Shown one piece after another: positions 1-9,078 of a DNA stretch of 64,000 bases. Under the pieces are notes generated by a model. That model did no database searches. It had not been told where the DNA came from and saw only the letters and a list, made by a program, of their open reading frames with translations. Positions within the stretch are counted from its first letter, which is position 1; each line of letters begins with the position of its first letter. A program made the translations under genes and the position numbers. This DNA is from Sphingomonas morindae (GTDB taxonomy: Bacteria > Pseudomonadota > Alphaproteobacteria > Sphingomonadales > Sphingomonadaceae), in assembly GCF_023822065.1 (NCBI RefSeq), contig NZ_CP084930.1, positions 2,806,001-2,870,000 of the forward strand. Reading direction: 5' to 3'.

Positions 1-297
1 ATCGGGATATTCCAGCGCCGCCAGCCGTAGCGCCTCCGCATCGAGATCGAGTGCCGTGACGCTATTGAGTTTGAGCCGGGCGAACGAATTCGGATGATGG
101 ATGGCGCGCAGCAGCGCGGTGCCGGCAGCGGTGCGGGCACCAACATCAAGCATGTCAAATGCCTGCTGGCCCTTGATGTGCCGCGATATGAAAGAAGCGA
201 TATCGCTGTAGAAGGACAGGCTCTGACTGTCGCAGCGAAGCTTGAGCTCGGCTTCGGCGTTCAGTTCGGCAGCTGCCGGCTGGAAGATCGCGGTCAT
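1..297 (-). CDS. SAM-dependent methyltransferase, partial (N-terminus only)
   Basis: The 99 N-terminal codons of a minus-strand gene run off the left edge of the window. After about 45 residues comes 'FDMLDVGARTAAGT', which fits the glycine-rich SAM-binding motif I of class I methyltransferases. A following 'VTALDLDAEAL' fits the acidic motif that binds the SAM ribose. The ATG at 297 overlaps the TGA of the WcbI gene as ATGA, so the gene is the next one in the polysaccharide operon and is probably translationally coupled. The likely role is methylation of a sugar or polysaccharide chain end, inferred only from context. The substrate and the C-terminus cannot be seen. Confidence 0.72.
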   Translation of the reverse strand, partial: MTAIFQPAAAELNAEAELKLRCDSQSLSFYSDIASFISRHIKGQQAFDMLDVGARTAAGTALLRAIHHPNSFARLKLNSVTALDLDAEALRLAALEYPD

Positions 298-1157
298 GAT
301 GCTGTCTCTCGCTGTAGGTCGGGAACAGAGTCGTAGAATCGGAAGAAGGCTTCGATGATCTCTCGGTCATCGATATAGACCCTGGTCGGAGCATGCTCCA
401 AGGGCCGCCCAAGCACGGGACGATCGATGCCGACGAAAGAGCCAGCCTGGAGATGCCTTAGTCCCCCGAATTGCGCGACTGCCGGATGAAGAGGAAGATG
501 GATTCGCGAGAGACTGTACGTGCAATGGCGCTCCCTCAGACGCGACCCGTCAGCCTTATCGATGAGGCGCGCCGCCAACTCGAGTAGAACATCATTAATC
601 GGATGATTGGGCGTGTAGAAAAGCTTGCGGTGCGATAAATTATTAGCGATGAAATCACTGATGATGATGTCGAGTCCGTTTTCGCGCTCCTTTAGCGCGG
701 CAAGAGAAGCCTCGATGGCGTTGGGGTAAACGTCCAGATAAGCGTCACTCCGCCATCGAGCCGTGGTTTCAAACGCGGTCAGCCCATTGCGATAGGCGTT
801 CAGGACGAACATGGAATGATAGTCGTCCATCGGTCCGACAAGTTTGCCTATCTCATCCAAATACACATACTCGATATCGGGAAAGTAGCCCGCGAAATAG
901 GCATTAGGCCAGCTGATGCAGCAATGCGCCCTTTGTTTCAGCGATGAGGTTCTGACAAAGTCCAGAGGATAGGAGTCCGTAACCCGCTGCGCGAAGACGA
1001 AGTCGCTGCTGGCGGCAAGGGCCGTGACTTCAGCCCGATGAGCCTCGGTCATCTCGAAAACCGGTGGCAGGCGGGTGATTGCCCAATCCGTATGCTCGAT
1101 CAGGATGGCCTCGATCAACTGCGCTTGACAATTTCCAATTACGACGGCGCTGGGCAT
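294..1157 (-). CDS. WcbI-family polysaccharide biosynthesis protein
   Basis: 287 residues beginning 'MPSAVVIGNCQAQ', the characteristic N-terminal signature of WcbI-like proteins; this is a Rossmann-like start followed by a Cys-Gln pair. Burkholderia WcbI is a capsule-locus protein that binds acetyl-CoA/CoA and is thought to act in an acyl- or acetyl-transfer step. A further conserved-looking stretch is 'CCISWPNAYFAGYFPD'. No transmembrane segment or signal peptide is visible, so it should act in the cytoplasm on precursor or nascent polymer. It lies 14 bp after the pyruvyl transferase gene and overlaps the next gene by 4 bp. The family assignment is good; the exact reaction is not established. 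Confidence 0.8.
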   Translation of the reverse strand: MPSAVVIGNCQAQLIEAILIEHTDWAITRLPPVFEMTEAHRAEVTALAASSDFVFAQRVTDSYPLDFVRTSSLKQRAHCCISWPNAYFAGYFPDIEYVYLDEIGKLVGPMDDYHSMFVLNAYRNGLTAFETTARWRSDAYLDVYPNAIEASLAALKERENGLDIIISDFIANNLSHRKLFYTPNHPINDVLLELAARLIDKADGSRLRERHCTYSLSRIHLPLHPAVAQFGGLRHLQAGSFVGIDRPVLGRPLEHAPTRVYIDDREIIEAFFRFYDSVPDLQRETAS

Positions 1158-1171
1158 GACAGGAGTACTCG

Positions 1172-2701
1172 TTATTGGTCGAGAAAATTTGAGAAAAGCA
1201 ACGATGACAACGCAACTCCAAGCATTTCGTCAGTGGTTGAGCGGCCCCCACCGGGTTGAAGAACCGGGCCGAGGTGAAAGTCGATCATTAGCGGCTTGGC
1301 CGCGCGCCGGCTACGGAGTGGAAGCGCGAGAGGTACGGAGAGGTACACTGTATCCTCGGTGCCTCGATTGACGATCATCTCATCAAAGTGCAGCTCGCGA
1401 TCGATTGACACGGACAAGCGACGGTGGGCGCCATCGGCACCAGGAAGATAGACAAGGAGCGCAATTGTCATCTGCTCGGCATTAGCCCAGCCCAGACTAG
1501 ACGGAAGTGTGCAGCGCGCTGAGGCAGCGGTCGACCATGGAGAAACTTGAGTGTCGAGCTCCCAGCCGCTGTCCAGAAAGGCTTTGGCGACGCTGTCATT
1601 CTCGAATGTTATAAGCGGAGCTTCGGGCGAGAGGCTCGTGTTGAGCGCTGCGCTTCGGCGGCGGAGTTGATGGGTCAAGGCGGCAAGCGCCTCCGCTGCC
1701 GCGAGCGCCTCCGCTGCCGTATCTTCCGCACACGCGGAGGGTCGGCGACGATCCGCCTCAATTGCAGCGCGTCGAGCGGCAACTGTCTCATGGACGCGAA
1801 GGCGTATTTGGGTCACCTGCGCGGCACGGGCCATGATGTCGGGACCGCCGGCATCGGCCGCGGCATCATGCGCAAGCGCATCAAGCAAAACGTCAGGGCG
1901 ATTTTCAAAAGGTGCGGCCGCAAGGATTGGCGCCAGATCCGGCAACATCAGCGACGCAGCCGTTTCCCGATACACCGCGAGTCCCTCCTCTACGGTATCG
2001 ACAAAGATTGCCGTGCCGCCCGTAGAGGCTGCAAAATCCGCCCATTTGAAAGGAATGTCCACGCCGTCCCCGCGCCAGAAGGCATGCGGCACGCCATAGG
2101 CTCGGGCGATGATTGCGCCATGCAACGAGCCGCTCAAAATGAAGGAGGCTGAGGCGATATCGTCCAGAAGGGCGCGCAATTCCGCTTCCGTCGCGACGAT
2201 GGGGGACAGCACCATATCCGCGCCCGCGCGCCCGCGCAGAGCCTCCGCCCGATCCATCTGTAGAATATGCGGTATGCACACATTCTTGCCACTCGTCCGC
2301 GCAGAGTGTGATGGTGCGTGATAGAGGGGCGCGAGCAGCCCGGGATCGCCGAACGGCGTGTCCGCGGGCAAGCCGAGGCTGTCCCGCGTCAGCGGGCCGC
2401 GCACGCTCGGCATGACTAGATGCTGCGCAACGTCCGCGCTGAGCGGGGCGCCATCGCGCGCGCCGCAGCCCCAAGCAGCGATAATAGCGTTGGCTGGAAG
2501 CTGCTGCAGGGCATCCGCCTGAAGCGCATCATCGATAATGCTGCCGATCAGGTGATAGGTGTCGATGTCGAACAAGGGACCTGCTGCCGCCCAAGCCGCG
2601 AGACAGGTTCCGAGATAGTCGCCGAAGTTCTTCCGCCCGAGATGCTGCGTCCAGAACTTAATGCGCCCGGCATGATCTCCAAGACCACCGGCCTCGTTCA
2701 T
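1172..2701 (-). CDS. polysaccharide pyruvyl transferase family protein with extra C-terminal domain
   Basis: About 509 residues. The first ~260 match the polysaccharide pyruvyl transferase family: 'KNFGDYLG' near the N-terminus, 'FGDPGLLAPL' in the middle and 'ILSGSLHGAIIARAYGVP' with the family's His. Such enzymes transfer pyruvate from phosphoenolpyruvate as a ketal onto a sugar, giving the polymer acidic groups. An Ala/Arg-rich linker (about 290-350) follows, then ~150 residues of beta-rich, unassigned sequence. I chose the ATG at 2701 over the GTG at 2707 because it makes an ATGA overlap with the preceding gene. It belongs to the minus-strand capsule operon. Family members also include sugar-ketal enzymes with other substrates, so activity on this polymer is inferred. 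Confidence 0.82.
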   Translation of the reverse strand: MNEAGGLGDHAGRIKFWTQHLGRKNFGDYLGTCLAAWAAAGPLFDIDTYHLIGSIIDDALQADALQQLPANAIIAAWGCGARDGAPLSADVAQHLVMPSVRGPLTRDSLGLPADTPFGDPGLLAPLYHAPSHSARTSGKNVCIPHILQMDRAEALRGRAGADMVLSPIVATEAELRALLDDIASASFILSGSLHGAIIARAYGVPHAFWRGDGVDIPFKWADFAASTGGTAIFVDTVEEGLAVYRETAASLMLPDLAPILAAAPFENRPDVLLDALAHDAAADAGGPDIMARAAQVTQIRLRVHETVAARRAAIEADRRRPSACAEDTAAEALAAAEALAALTHQLRRRSAALNTSLSPEAPLITFENDSVAKAFLDSGWELDTQVSPWSTAASARCTLPSSLGWANAEQMTIALLVYLPGADGAHRRLSVSIDRELHFDEMIVNRGTEDTVYLSVPLALPLRSRRAAKPLMIDFHLGPVLQPGGGRSTTDEMLGVALSSLLFSNFLDQ

Positions 2702-3567
2702 GCCCACTGCCTAGCTTGGAATTCCTCGCTCGCCACCAGTTCGGCGGTGGCTCGTTCAAGACCGGACGCCAGCCCCTCTCGCTCCAACACCTCCAGAACG
2801 TGGCCGATTTCCGCCTGGCCGGGCGAGCGACCGAGGATCGCTCGATAGGTGGCCGCCGCGATCGTCGAGGCGGTGTCGACGCCAACGGTCGCATCGGGCG
2901 CCCGCCGAAGCGCGCTCTCGACTTCGGTGGCAATCCTGGCGAGCCGAACTTGAAAGCTGTCGCTATAAGATCGCAATTCCTGGCGGATGAAGGTTGCGAA
3001 GTTCGAGTTGATCAGATCGGTCGACTGCAAGTAGGTCGCCGCGGCGACCTGCGGCTGCGTCCGCAAGATGACTTGAATAAGGTCCTGATCGCTACCGGCG
3101 TGCAGCCATTCGGCAGAGTCGCGGAGGAGCTGCTCGCTGAGCCCATCGAATCCGGCCCGCCATTCGCGGACGACATGGCGCCCGATCTCATGGCCAAGGT
3201 TGATCATAACGACGCCGGCGTTGATGTCCCAATGGTGATCGGTTGCCATCGAAGGGGTAAGAACCAGGCCGAAATCGTTTCGTTCTTCAAGGTAGGAGCG
3301 GAGATCGAAGCTAGGATCATAGACGTACGCGTCGGCGTCCATGTAGATGGCCCAGCCGCCGAAGCCTCGCTGCAGCAGCTCCTCTAGCTGATAGATGCGG
3401 TTATAGGTCGCCTGCCAATTGTGGTAACCACGCTTGATGCCGGTGTAGCTCTCGTAAAGAAAGCCGTGTCGGGCGCAGTATTCCTTTACCGTCTGTGACG
3501 TGAGCTGGAGCATCTCGTCATAACGGTACGGATCAGCGGTTTGAAGAAATATGATCTGCATCTTCAT
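2698..3567 (-). CDS. GT34-like glycosyltransferase with C-terminal DUF4214-like segment
   Basis: About 289 residues. The first ~200 resemble the galactosyl/mannosyl transferase GMA12/MNN10 (GT34) group: the DXD motif lies in 'AIYMDADAYVYD', followed by 'WDINAGVVMINLG'. The last ~60 residues ('YRAILGRSPG' to 'ELVASEEF') look like a single DUF4214 repeat, a module often attached to glycosyltransferases and secreted proteins. The ATG at 3567 has GGAAG about 8 nt upstream and starts 4 bp after the giant transferase gene ends; an earlier in-frame start would overlap that gene. It probably adds one hexose to the growing capsule repeat in the cytoplasm. Linkage and sugar are unknown. Confidence 0.74.
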   Translation of the reverse strand: MKMQIIFLQTADPYRYDEMLQLTSQTVKEYCARHGFLYESYTGIKRGYHNWQATYNRIYQLEELLQRGFGGWAIYMDADAYVYDPSFDLRSYLEERNDFGLVLTPSMATDHHWDINAGVVMINLGHEIGRHVVREWRAGFDGLSEQLLRDSAEWLHAGSDQDLIQVILRTQPQVAAATYLQSTDLINSNFATFIRQELRSYSDSFQVRLARIATEVESALRRAPDATVGVDTASTIAAATYRAILGRSPGQAEIGHVLEVLEREGLASGLERATAELVASEEFQARQWA

Positions 3568-3571
3568 GTCT

Positions 3572-6500
3572 CTACTTCCGGATCTTGCCAATGTGCGAGT
3601 AGCTCGTGCGCGATGTTAAGCTACCCAAGACCTGCTGCGTTGATCGCGCCCAGGTCTGGACGGAAACGAGATCGGAATCAGGCGCGCTCCCTGCGGCCGC
3701 GAGGTCTAGCCATGCCATAATTGCCGCGCTTACGTGCTGCGGTTGCTGACCGGAGAAGTAAAAGGCGTGGTCGCCGGCAACTTCGCGGAAAACTGGTATG
3801 TCGCGCGCAATCAGCGGAAGATGATGATAAGCCGCTTCAATCAGTGGCAGCCCAAAGCCCTCGCCCTCCGAAGCGGCGATCAGCGCGGTGGCGGCTTTGT
3901 ACACCTCCTCAAGGAATTCGTCACTTATCCCGGTAAGCAGGAAGAGACGGCGATTGAACTCGGGATGCCGTTCGATCTCCGCAAGGAAGTCGTCCATCAT
4001 CCACCCGGCCTTGCCGACGATCACTAGTCGGACGTTCAGGCCACTGCGCCATAATTGTTCAAATCCGCGCAGCACTTGGCCATGGCCTTTGCGCGGCTCG
4101 ACGGTACCGACCATGAGAAAGGAGGGGCCGGCAGATAGCGCGGCGAGCACGGCTTCGCCGTCGGCAGGCATGCCAGTGGTCGGCAAGCTGGCCGTGAGGT
4201 CTGCGGCATTGTGGAAGTAGTCGACGTCAATAGAGCGATTTGGATTATCTAGCAATGCCGACCCGAACTTCACGACATCGTCCGCCACACTGCGCGAGAC
4301 GCAGAGGAACTTGTCGGCGACGCGGAGCGCCGTCTCGAACCAGCGGCGGGTGACTTGAGGCATGAAGTCGGGAAAGTGCTGCGGAAGATCGAATGGAAGG
4401 AGATCGTGCACGCCGATCACGACAGTGCCGCCGCGCATCGAGAAGCGGGTCAGCCAAGTTTCAACATCAGGAAGCCGGTCCGGTACCCAGTCGATTGCCA
4501 GAAAAATGTCTCCCGGACTATATTCAACCGGTGCGTCGGGCAGCACCCATGCGGGCAGGCCGAGCGCCCTCGTCGTCCACTGGCGGGCATATCGATAGCC
4601 ATGGCCATCGATGTAGATCGGCTCGATCGCGAAGTCGTGGTCTCCAGACTCGAGCAAACCCATCAGAATACTGCGCACCACCCGCTGGATGCCGGTCCGT
4701 GCATCCTTCTCGGCTAATACGGTGACGTCGTACAGGATTTGGCGTTTCGCCGCTCGCGGCCATTGCTGCGTCACAAGGCGGGACAAGGCCGCAAAATCCG
4801 CCGGGCTCGGGTGCGCCGGTGCGACGATGGCGCTCACCTGCTCCGCCACGCGATTGTGCAGCCAGCTGCGACCAGCCGCGAAACGCTCAAGCGCTGCCTT
4901 GAACAGTCCACCGATACGAGCGGGAGCGTGTTCTGCCTTCAGAAAGGCTACCGCGCGCTGGCTCTGTGCGCCCGCGGTCTCGGGATCGGCAATTACATTG
5001 TCGATCGTCGCCGCGAGCGCCTCCGTCGAGAAGCTGTCTGCCAATTTGAAGACTATGTCGTCGGGCAATTCCGCCATTGGTCCATGTGCGTTGACGATCA
5101 GTGGCACTCGATTGGCCAAGCAATCAAGTACCGTTCCCGAAGTCTCTCCCCGCGACTGCGTTCGAATTTGCACGGCGAGATCGGCTGCTGCCAGATAGTC
5201 CTGATACTGCTCGTCCGCGGCGTAACCAGTGATGGACAGGTTCGGGGTTTCTGCAACTAGGGCGTCGATGCGCTCGCCATAAGCGCCGCCGCTGTTCTCG
5301 CCGACAAAGACCAGCCGGGCATGCGTCGATCGGCCGGTGGCGGAGGCCCGCCAGGCATTAATCAAGTCAATGCTACGCTTGCGTTCTGTAAGGATGCCGA
5401 AGGAGCAGACCAGCACCTCATCGTCCGCGACGCCGAGCCGCGCACGCGCTTCGGTGCGACGATCAACACGCGGAACCGCGCGCAGATGAGGGATCAGAGC
5501 AAAATTGTCGGCCAGAGCGGCCGAATAGAGCGTCCGGGTCTGTTCAATCGCCCAATTCGAGTGAACGATGACGCCGTTCGCCGCTTCCAGCACGGCGCGG
5601 TTGCACGGGTAGCGGTTGATGGCCGCGCTCCGGCCATGTGTTTGTTCAAAGAGCAGCGCGCCCAAGCCGTGCGATAGATAGAGTGCGCGTAAGAACTCCT
5701 CCGCGGGAGCGACGCCGGTGGTCGATAGCCATTCGATAAGATCGCTGAGGAAGAAATCGTGTAGCAGCACCACACCAGGATACCGCTGCACGAGATCAAG
5801 CATGTGCCCGTGGAAATGGGAATTGCCGATTGAATAAAGGATATGATCGTAGTGAGCGGCATTGCGCTCAAAAAAAGCCAGATCCCTGATGACGTAGTTG
5901 GCTTGGATCCAGGCATCGGTGACGATCGTGTCACCGGTTATGATGCATTCGATATCAAAATGGCGGCCAAGCTCCGGAAGCAGGGCGGCCGAGTAGGTCG
6001 CGACACCGGACCGATCTGACGGCAGCGGCGATACGAAGGCAAGTGTCGGCTTGCGGCGCAGCGCGAGCGGCCGCGCCGATTGAGGCTGGCGGCTCGCGTT
6101 AAGCCGCTCCAGTGCGGCGAGCGCGGCTTCGGCCGACCGTTCCCACGTAAATTCGGCGGCCCGGGCGATGCCGGCGGCGCGTGCTGCCGCTGCCGCAGCG
6201 GGATCGTCGAGCAGGCGGCCCAGCTTGTCCGCGCACTCGGTCGGATCGGTTGGATCGATCAGATAGGCGTCGTCGCGTACGACCTCAATCAGGCTGGTGG
6301 CTCGTGCCGCCAGCACCGGGGCGCCGCACGCCATCGCCTCGAGCGCGGGCAGGCCAAAGCCTTCATAGACCGACGGGAAGAGAAAGGCGGCGCAGCTCTT
6401 GTAGAGCAGGATTAGGTCGCCATCGGATACGTGTTGGAGAAATTTCAACCGGCTCACATGAATTCCGTGCCGCGCCGCCGCGATCTTTAGCTGGCCGATC

Positions 6501-7309
6501 TCCTCCTCGAAGAGACGGCCGGCGAAGACCAGCAGATGGCGTTCCTGCAGAGCCGCCGGCAGACGCGCGAAAGCCTTGAAGATCAGCTCTGGGTTCTTGC
6601 GCGGATCGACCGCGCCGACGAATAAGATGAAGGCCCGGTCGAGCCCCCAGCGAGTGGTTAAGGTTGCCCGCTCGCCGGCGTCGGGCGGAATGGCGTTGAA
6701 AACGGGATCGACGCCGGCATGCATTACTGCGATCCGCTCCGGCTCGATGTGAAGCAGCGAAGACGCTTCCGCCGCCGAATAATGCGAGACGGCGAGCAGC
6801 AAATCGGCGCGCTTGAGTTGCTGCGCCCGTCGCAGCCAGTGGCGCCGCACGGTTTCGTGCAAAAAATATCGCTTCGGATCGCCCAACGGGATCAGGTCGT
6901 GCAGCGTCACTGCTGTTGCCGGTCCGCCGTCGAAACAGCCGAGCGACGTCACGGCATCGTCAACAAACCCTTCAAAGAGCGAGGCGACATGAACGATGTC
7001 TGGAGCGATGGCGGCAATGGCCGCTTCGCGCACCACCTCGGACGCTCGGGTGCGCCAGAGATTGTTCGGCTCGCGCTCGGCGACTGGGCCGCAGGTGTCG
7101 AAGAGGTGAATGTTGCCGCGCCCTACAAGCGGCTCGAACTCGTCGATGAGTTCCGAAAGCCCCGCGGTCAGCGATAGATTGAGCAGGATATGCACGTCGT
7201 GGGCGCTCGCCACGGAGACAATGGCCCGCGCCAACGAGCGGGTCTGACGGCCAATCCCGCGAAAGCGACTCTCGGTCTGAGCGCCTTGCAAATCCAAAAG
7301 TAACTTCAT
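3572..7309 (-). CDS. giant glycosyltransferase with three tandem GT4 domains
   Basis: 1245 residues containing three complete GT-B/GT4-type units. Domain 1 (about 1-400) starts 'MKLLLDLQGAQTE' and has 'PSVYEGFGLPALEAMACG'. Domain 2 (about 415-780) starts 'PTLAFVSPLPSDRSGVATY' and has 'GETSGTVLDCLANRVP'. Domain 3 (about 855-1245) starts 'RQILYDVTVLAEKDARTG' and has 'EGEGFGLPLIEAAYH'. Domains 1 and 3 keep the EX7E nucleotide-sugar-binding motif; domain 2 has the weaker GETSGTVLD variant. Such fused enzymes can add several sugars of one repeat unit in sequence. The gene follows the TPR gene by 8 bp in the capsule operon and should act at the cytoplasmic face of the membrane. Donor sugars cannot be read from sequence. 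Confidence 0.9.
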   Translation of the reverse strand: MKLLLDLQGAQTESRFRGIGRQTRSLARAIVSVASAHDVHILLNLSLTAGLSELIDEFEPLVGRGNIHLFDTCGPVAEREPNNLWRTRASEVVREAAIAAIAPDIVHVASLFEGFVDDAVTSLGCFDGGPATAVTLHDLIPLGDPKRYFLHETVRRHWLRRAQQLKRADLLLAVSHYSAAEASSLLHIEPERIAVMHAGVDPVFNAIPPDAGERATLTTRWGLDRAFILFVGAVDPRKNPELIFKAFARLPAALQERHLLVFAGRLFEEEIGQLKIAAARHGIHVSRLKFLQHVSDGDLILLYKSCAAFLFPSVYEGFGLPALEAMACGAPVLAARATSLIEVVRDDAYLIDPTDPTECADKLGRLLDDPAAAAAARAAGIARAAEFTWERSAEAALAALERLNASRQPQSARPLALRRKPTLAFVSPLPSDRSGVATYSAALLPELGRHFDIECIITGDTIVTDAWIQANYVIRDLAFFERNAAHYDHILYSIGNSHFHGHMLDLVQRYPGVVLLHDFFLSDLIEWLSTTGVAPAEEFLRALYLSHGLGALLFEQTHGRSAAINRYPCNRAVLEAANGVIVHSNWAIEQTRTLYSAALADNFALIPHLRAVPRVDRRTEARARLGVADDEVLVCSFGILTERKRSIDLINAWRASATGRSTHARLVFVGENSGGAYGERIDALVAETPNLSITGYAADEQYQDYLAAADLAVQIRTQSRGETSGTVLDCLANRVPLIVNAHGPMAELPDDIVFKLADSFSTEALAATIDNVIADPETAGAQSQRAVAFLKAEHAPARIGGLFKAALERFAAGRSWLHNRVAEQVSAIVAPAHPSPADFAALSRLVTQQWPRAAKRQILYDVTVLAEKDARTGIQRVVRSILMGLLESGDHDFAIEPIYIDGHGYRYARQWTTRALGLPAWVLPDAPVEYSPGDIFLAIDWVPDRLPDVETWLTRFSMRGGTVVIGVHDLLPFDLPQHFPDFMPQVTRRWFETALRVADKFLCVSRSVADDVVKFGSALLDNPNRSIDVDYFHNAADLTASLPTTGMPADGEAVLAALSAGPSFLMVGTVEPRKGHGQVLRGFEQLWRSGLNVRLVIVGKAGWMMDDFLAEIERHPEFNRRLFLLTGISDEFLEEVYKAATALIAASEGEGFGLPLIEAAYHHLPLIARDIPVFREVAGDHAFYFSGQQPQHVSAAIMAWLDLAAAGSAPDSDLVSVQTWARSTQQVLGSLTSRTSYSHIGKIRK

Positions 7310-7317
7310 GGGATACC

Positions 7318-7815
7318 TTAACTCGGCCGGCGGGACATGAACATGGTCAAGCGGTGGAAGACGAGCGAGGCGGCGAAGGCAACGTCGGGCGCACCGTCGG
7401 CTTCGCTGATCTCCGCCTGACTCACGAGGCCGAGTTCCAGCCGCGCCCCGGCATTGCTCGGATCCAGCTCCAGCGCCTTCCTGTAGCAGCGGATCGCTTC
7501 GTTGCGTTCGCCCGTCAGCTTGGCGAGATGGCCGAGTTGCAGATGCAGATCGCTGCTCTGGGGGGCAAGCGCGAGGGCCTTCAGATAGGCGGCGCGGGCT
7601 CTCGCGAAGTCGCCAACGTCCTTGGACATGTTGCCAAGCTGCCCCCAGGCGCCAACATCCGTCGGATAAGCTCGAGCGACGCTGTCGTAGAGCGACGCCG
7701 CCTCGAGCAGGTCGCCCCGGTCACGGGCGGAGTCTGCCTGGGCCATCATGGTGGCCTGCCGGCGTCGCCGACGAGCACCGAACAGGCGCTTGATGCGATA
7801 GATGAGTGCGTGCAT
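7318..7815 (-). CDS. TPR-repeat protein of the polysaccharide locus
   Basis: 165 residues with an N-terminal basic patch (residues 8-20, Arg-rich) and then about three tetratricopeptide repeats, for example 'GDLLEAASLYDSVARAYP', 'GDFARARAAYLKALALAP' and 'NEAIRCYRKALELDP'. TPRs are protein-interaction scaffolds. In capsule loci they often sit beside export or polymerisation proteins, and here the gene lies between the outer-membrane exporter gene (27 bp upstream) and the three-domain glycosyltransferase (8 bp downstream). No signal peptide is obvious, so a cytoplasmic adaptor that keeps glycosyltransferases near the transporter is the likeliest role, by inference. Confidence 0.75.
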   Translation of the reverse strand: MHALIYRIKRLFGARRRRRQATMMAQADSARDRGDLLEAASLYDSVARAYPTDVGAWGQLGNMSKDVGDFARARAAYLKALALAPQSSDLHLQLGHLAKLTGERNEAIRCYRKALELDPSNAGARLELGLVSQAEISEADGAPDVAFAASLVFHRLTMFMSRRPS

Positions 7816-7842
7816 CCAGTCCTCCGGTGCGCCGAGCGCCGC

Positions 7843-9003
7843 TTATCGGCTCAGCGCCCGCGCCGTGACAAACGGCGAGAACAGCTGGTTGATGACATTG
7901 ATCAGCTTGGACGGCTGATTGGCCGCAGCATTGGCGATGTAGAGCACGTCCTTGTCCCGCATGCGAAAGCGCTGCGCGAGCAGGTAGGAACTCGGCTTGA
8001 GCATATTGAGTCGATACACTTTAGGCGGTCCGGCAATGCTACCATCGGGCAGCCCGTCAAGGCGAAACAGGTAGATCGCTGAGGGGTCGGCGGCGGCGTC
8101 ATTCGGACCGCCGGCGCGCGCTAGCGCTTCGGCGAGTGACACCTCGCCCGTTTCGAAATTGACTTGAGACGCTTTTTGCACCGCACCAAATACCGTATAG
8201 GTGCGCGGTCGCTTCAATAGCTCGATATGGTCGCCCGGCGCCAGCATCAGATCGTCAGCGGTACCGGCGCGGATGAAGGCGAGGCGCTCCTCCACGGTCG
8301 TCCCGTCGCGCGTAAAACGCACGATCGTGTCCTCGGCAGAGTTGACGCTGCCGCCGGAGGCCGCGATCGCATCGAGCAGATGCTCGCGGCTAGGGCTGAT
8401 CTCAAAACGGCCCGGGCGACGCAGTTCGCCAGAGACATAGATGCTGTTGGCCACATTCTGTCGGATTGTCACCACAGTCTGAGGATTCTGCGATTTGCCG
8501 CGCAGCGCGCGATTGATCGCCTCCTCCACCTGCGCCGGCGTGAGACCGGCGACCTTCATCCGGCCAACGAACGGGATGGTGATCATGCCATCGCTGTCTA
8601 CGGTGGCAACCGGTATCGTCTGCGCGTGCGCGCTTGGATCAAAGCCTTCCCCGGCTGCCGCCGGCAATGACCCCGAGAAAAGTGCCACGCCCACTTCGTA
8701 AACGCTGATTGAAAGAACGTCGCCCGGGCCGATCTGATCGACCCGGCTGTTCCGCGCGAGCGGGCCGAGCGCGGGGACCTTGCTCGACAGCTCCTCATCC
8801 TGACGACGGGTCGCTTCAACGAGATCGGGAGTGAGGTCCACGATTTCAAAGCGGATCCCGGCATCTGCGGCCTGAGCGCCTTTGCGGATCTGGTGCGCGG
8901 TCGGACCATTGGACGGGAGGGTCGCGCAGCCGCCGAGAAGGACGCTGGTGAGCGCACCGATACAGGCGCGCCGCTTGCTGGCCGAAGACCGCAAGATGTT
9001 CAT
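7843..9003 (-). CDS. outer-membrane polysaccharide export lipoprotein (Wza/KpsD type)
   Basis: 386 residues from the ATG at 9003, which has GAGGAA 4 nt upstream; an in-frame ATG at 9057 would add a poor 18-residue extension. The N-terminus is a lipoprotein signal: 'KRRACIGALTSVLLGGC' with the lipobox Cys at about residue 26. It is followed by a Poly_export domain ('VDQIGPGDVLSISVYEVG') and two SLBB-type units ('IYVSGELRRPGRFEISP' and 'YTVFGAVQKASQVNF'). The protein should form the periplasmic and outer-membrane channel through which the ABC exporter delivers the polymer. It sits 75 bp after kpsT, with KpsE and KpsM encoded further up the locus. Family is certain; naming it KpsD or Wza is convention. 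Confidence 0.9.
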   Translation of the reverse strand: MNILRSSASKRRACIGALTSVLLGGCATLPSNGPTAHQIRKGAQAADAGIRFEIVDLTPDLVEATRRQDEELSSKVPALGPLARNSRVDQIGPGDVLSISVYEVGVALFSGSLPAAAGEGFDPSAHAQTIPVATVDSDGMITIPFVGRMKVAGLTPAQVEEAINRALRGKSQNPQTVVTIRQNVANSIYVSGELRRPGRFEISPSREHLLDAIAASGGSVNSAEDTIVRFTRDGTTVEERLAFIRAGTADDLMLAPGDHIELLKRPRTYTVFGAVQKASQVNFETGEVSLAEALARAGGPNDAAADPSAIYLFRLDGLPDGSIAGPPKVYRLNMLKPSSYLLAQRFRMRDKDVLYIANAAANQPSKLINVINQLFSPFVTARALSR

Positions 9004-9078
9004 TTTTCCTCGAAACCTCGCGTTGAAGGCGACTAACCTGAAGGTGTCCGCCGGCATGTGATCAGTAGGAAACCTGGC

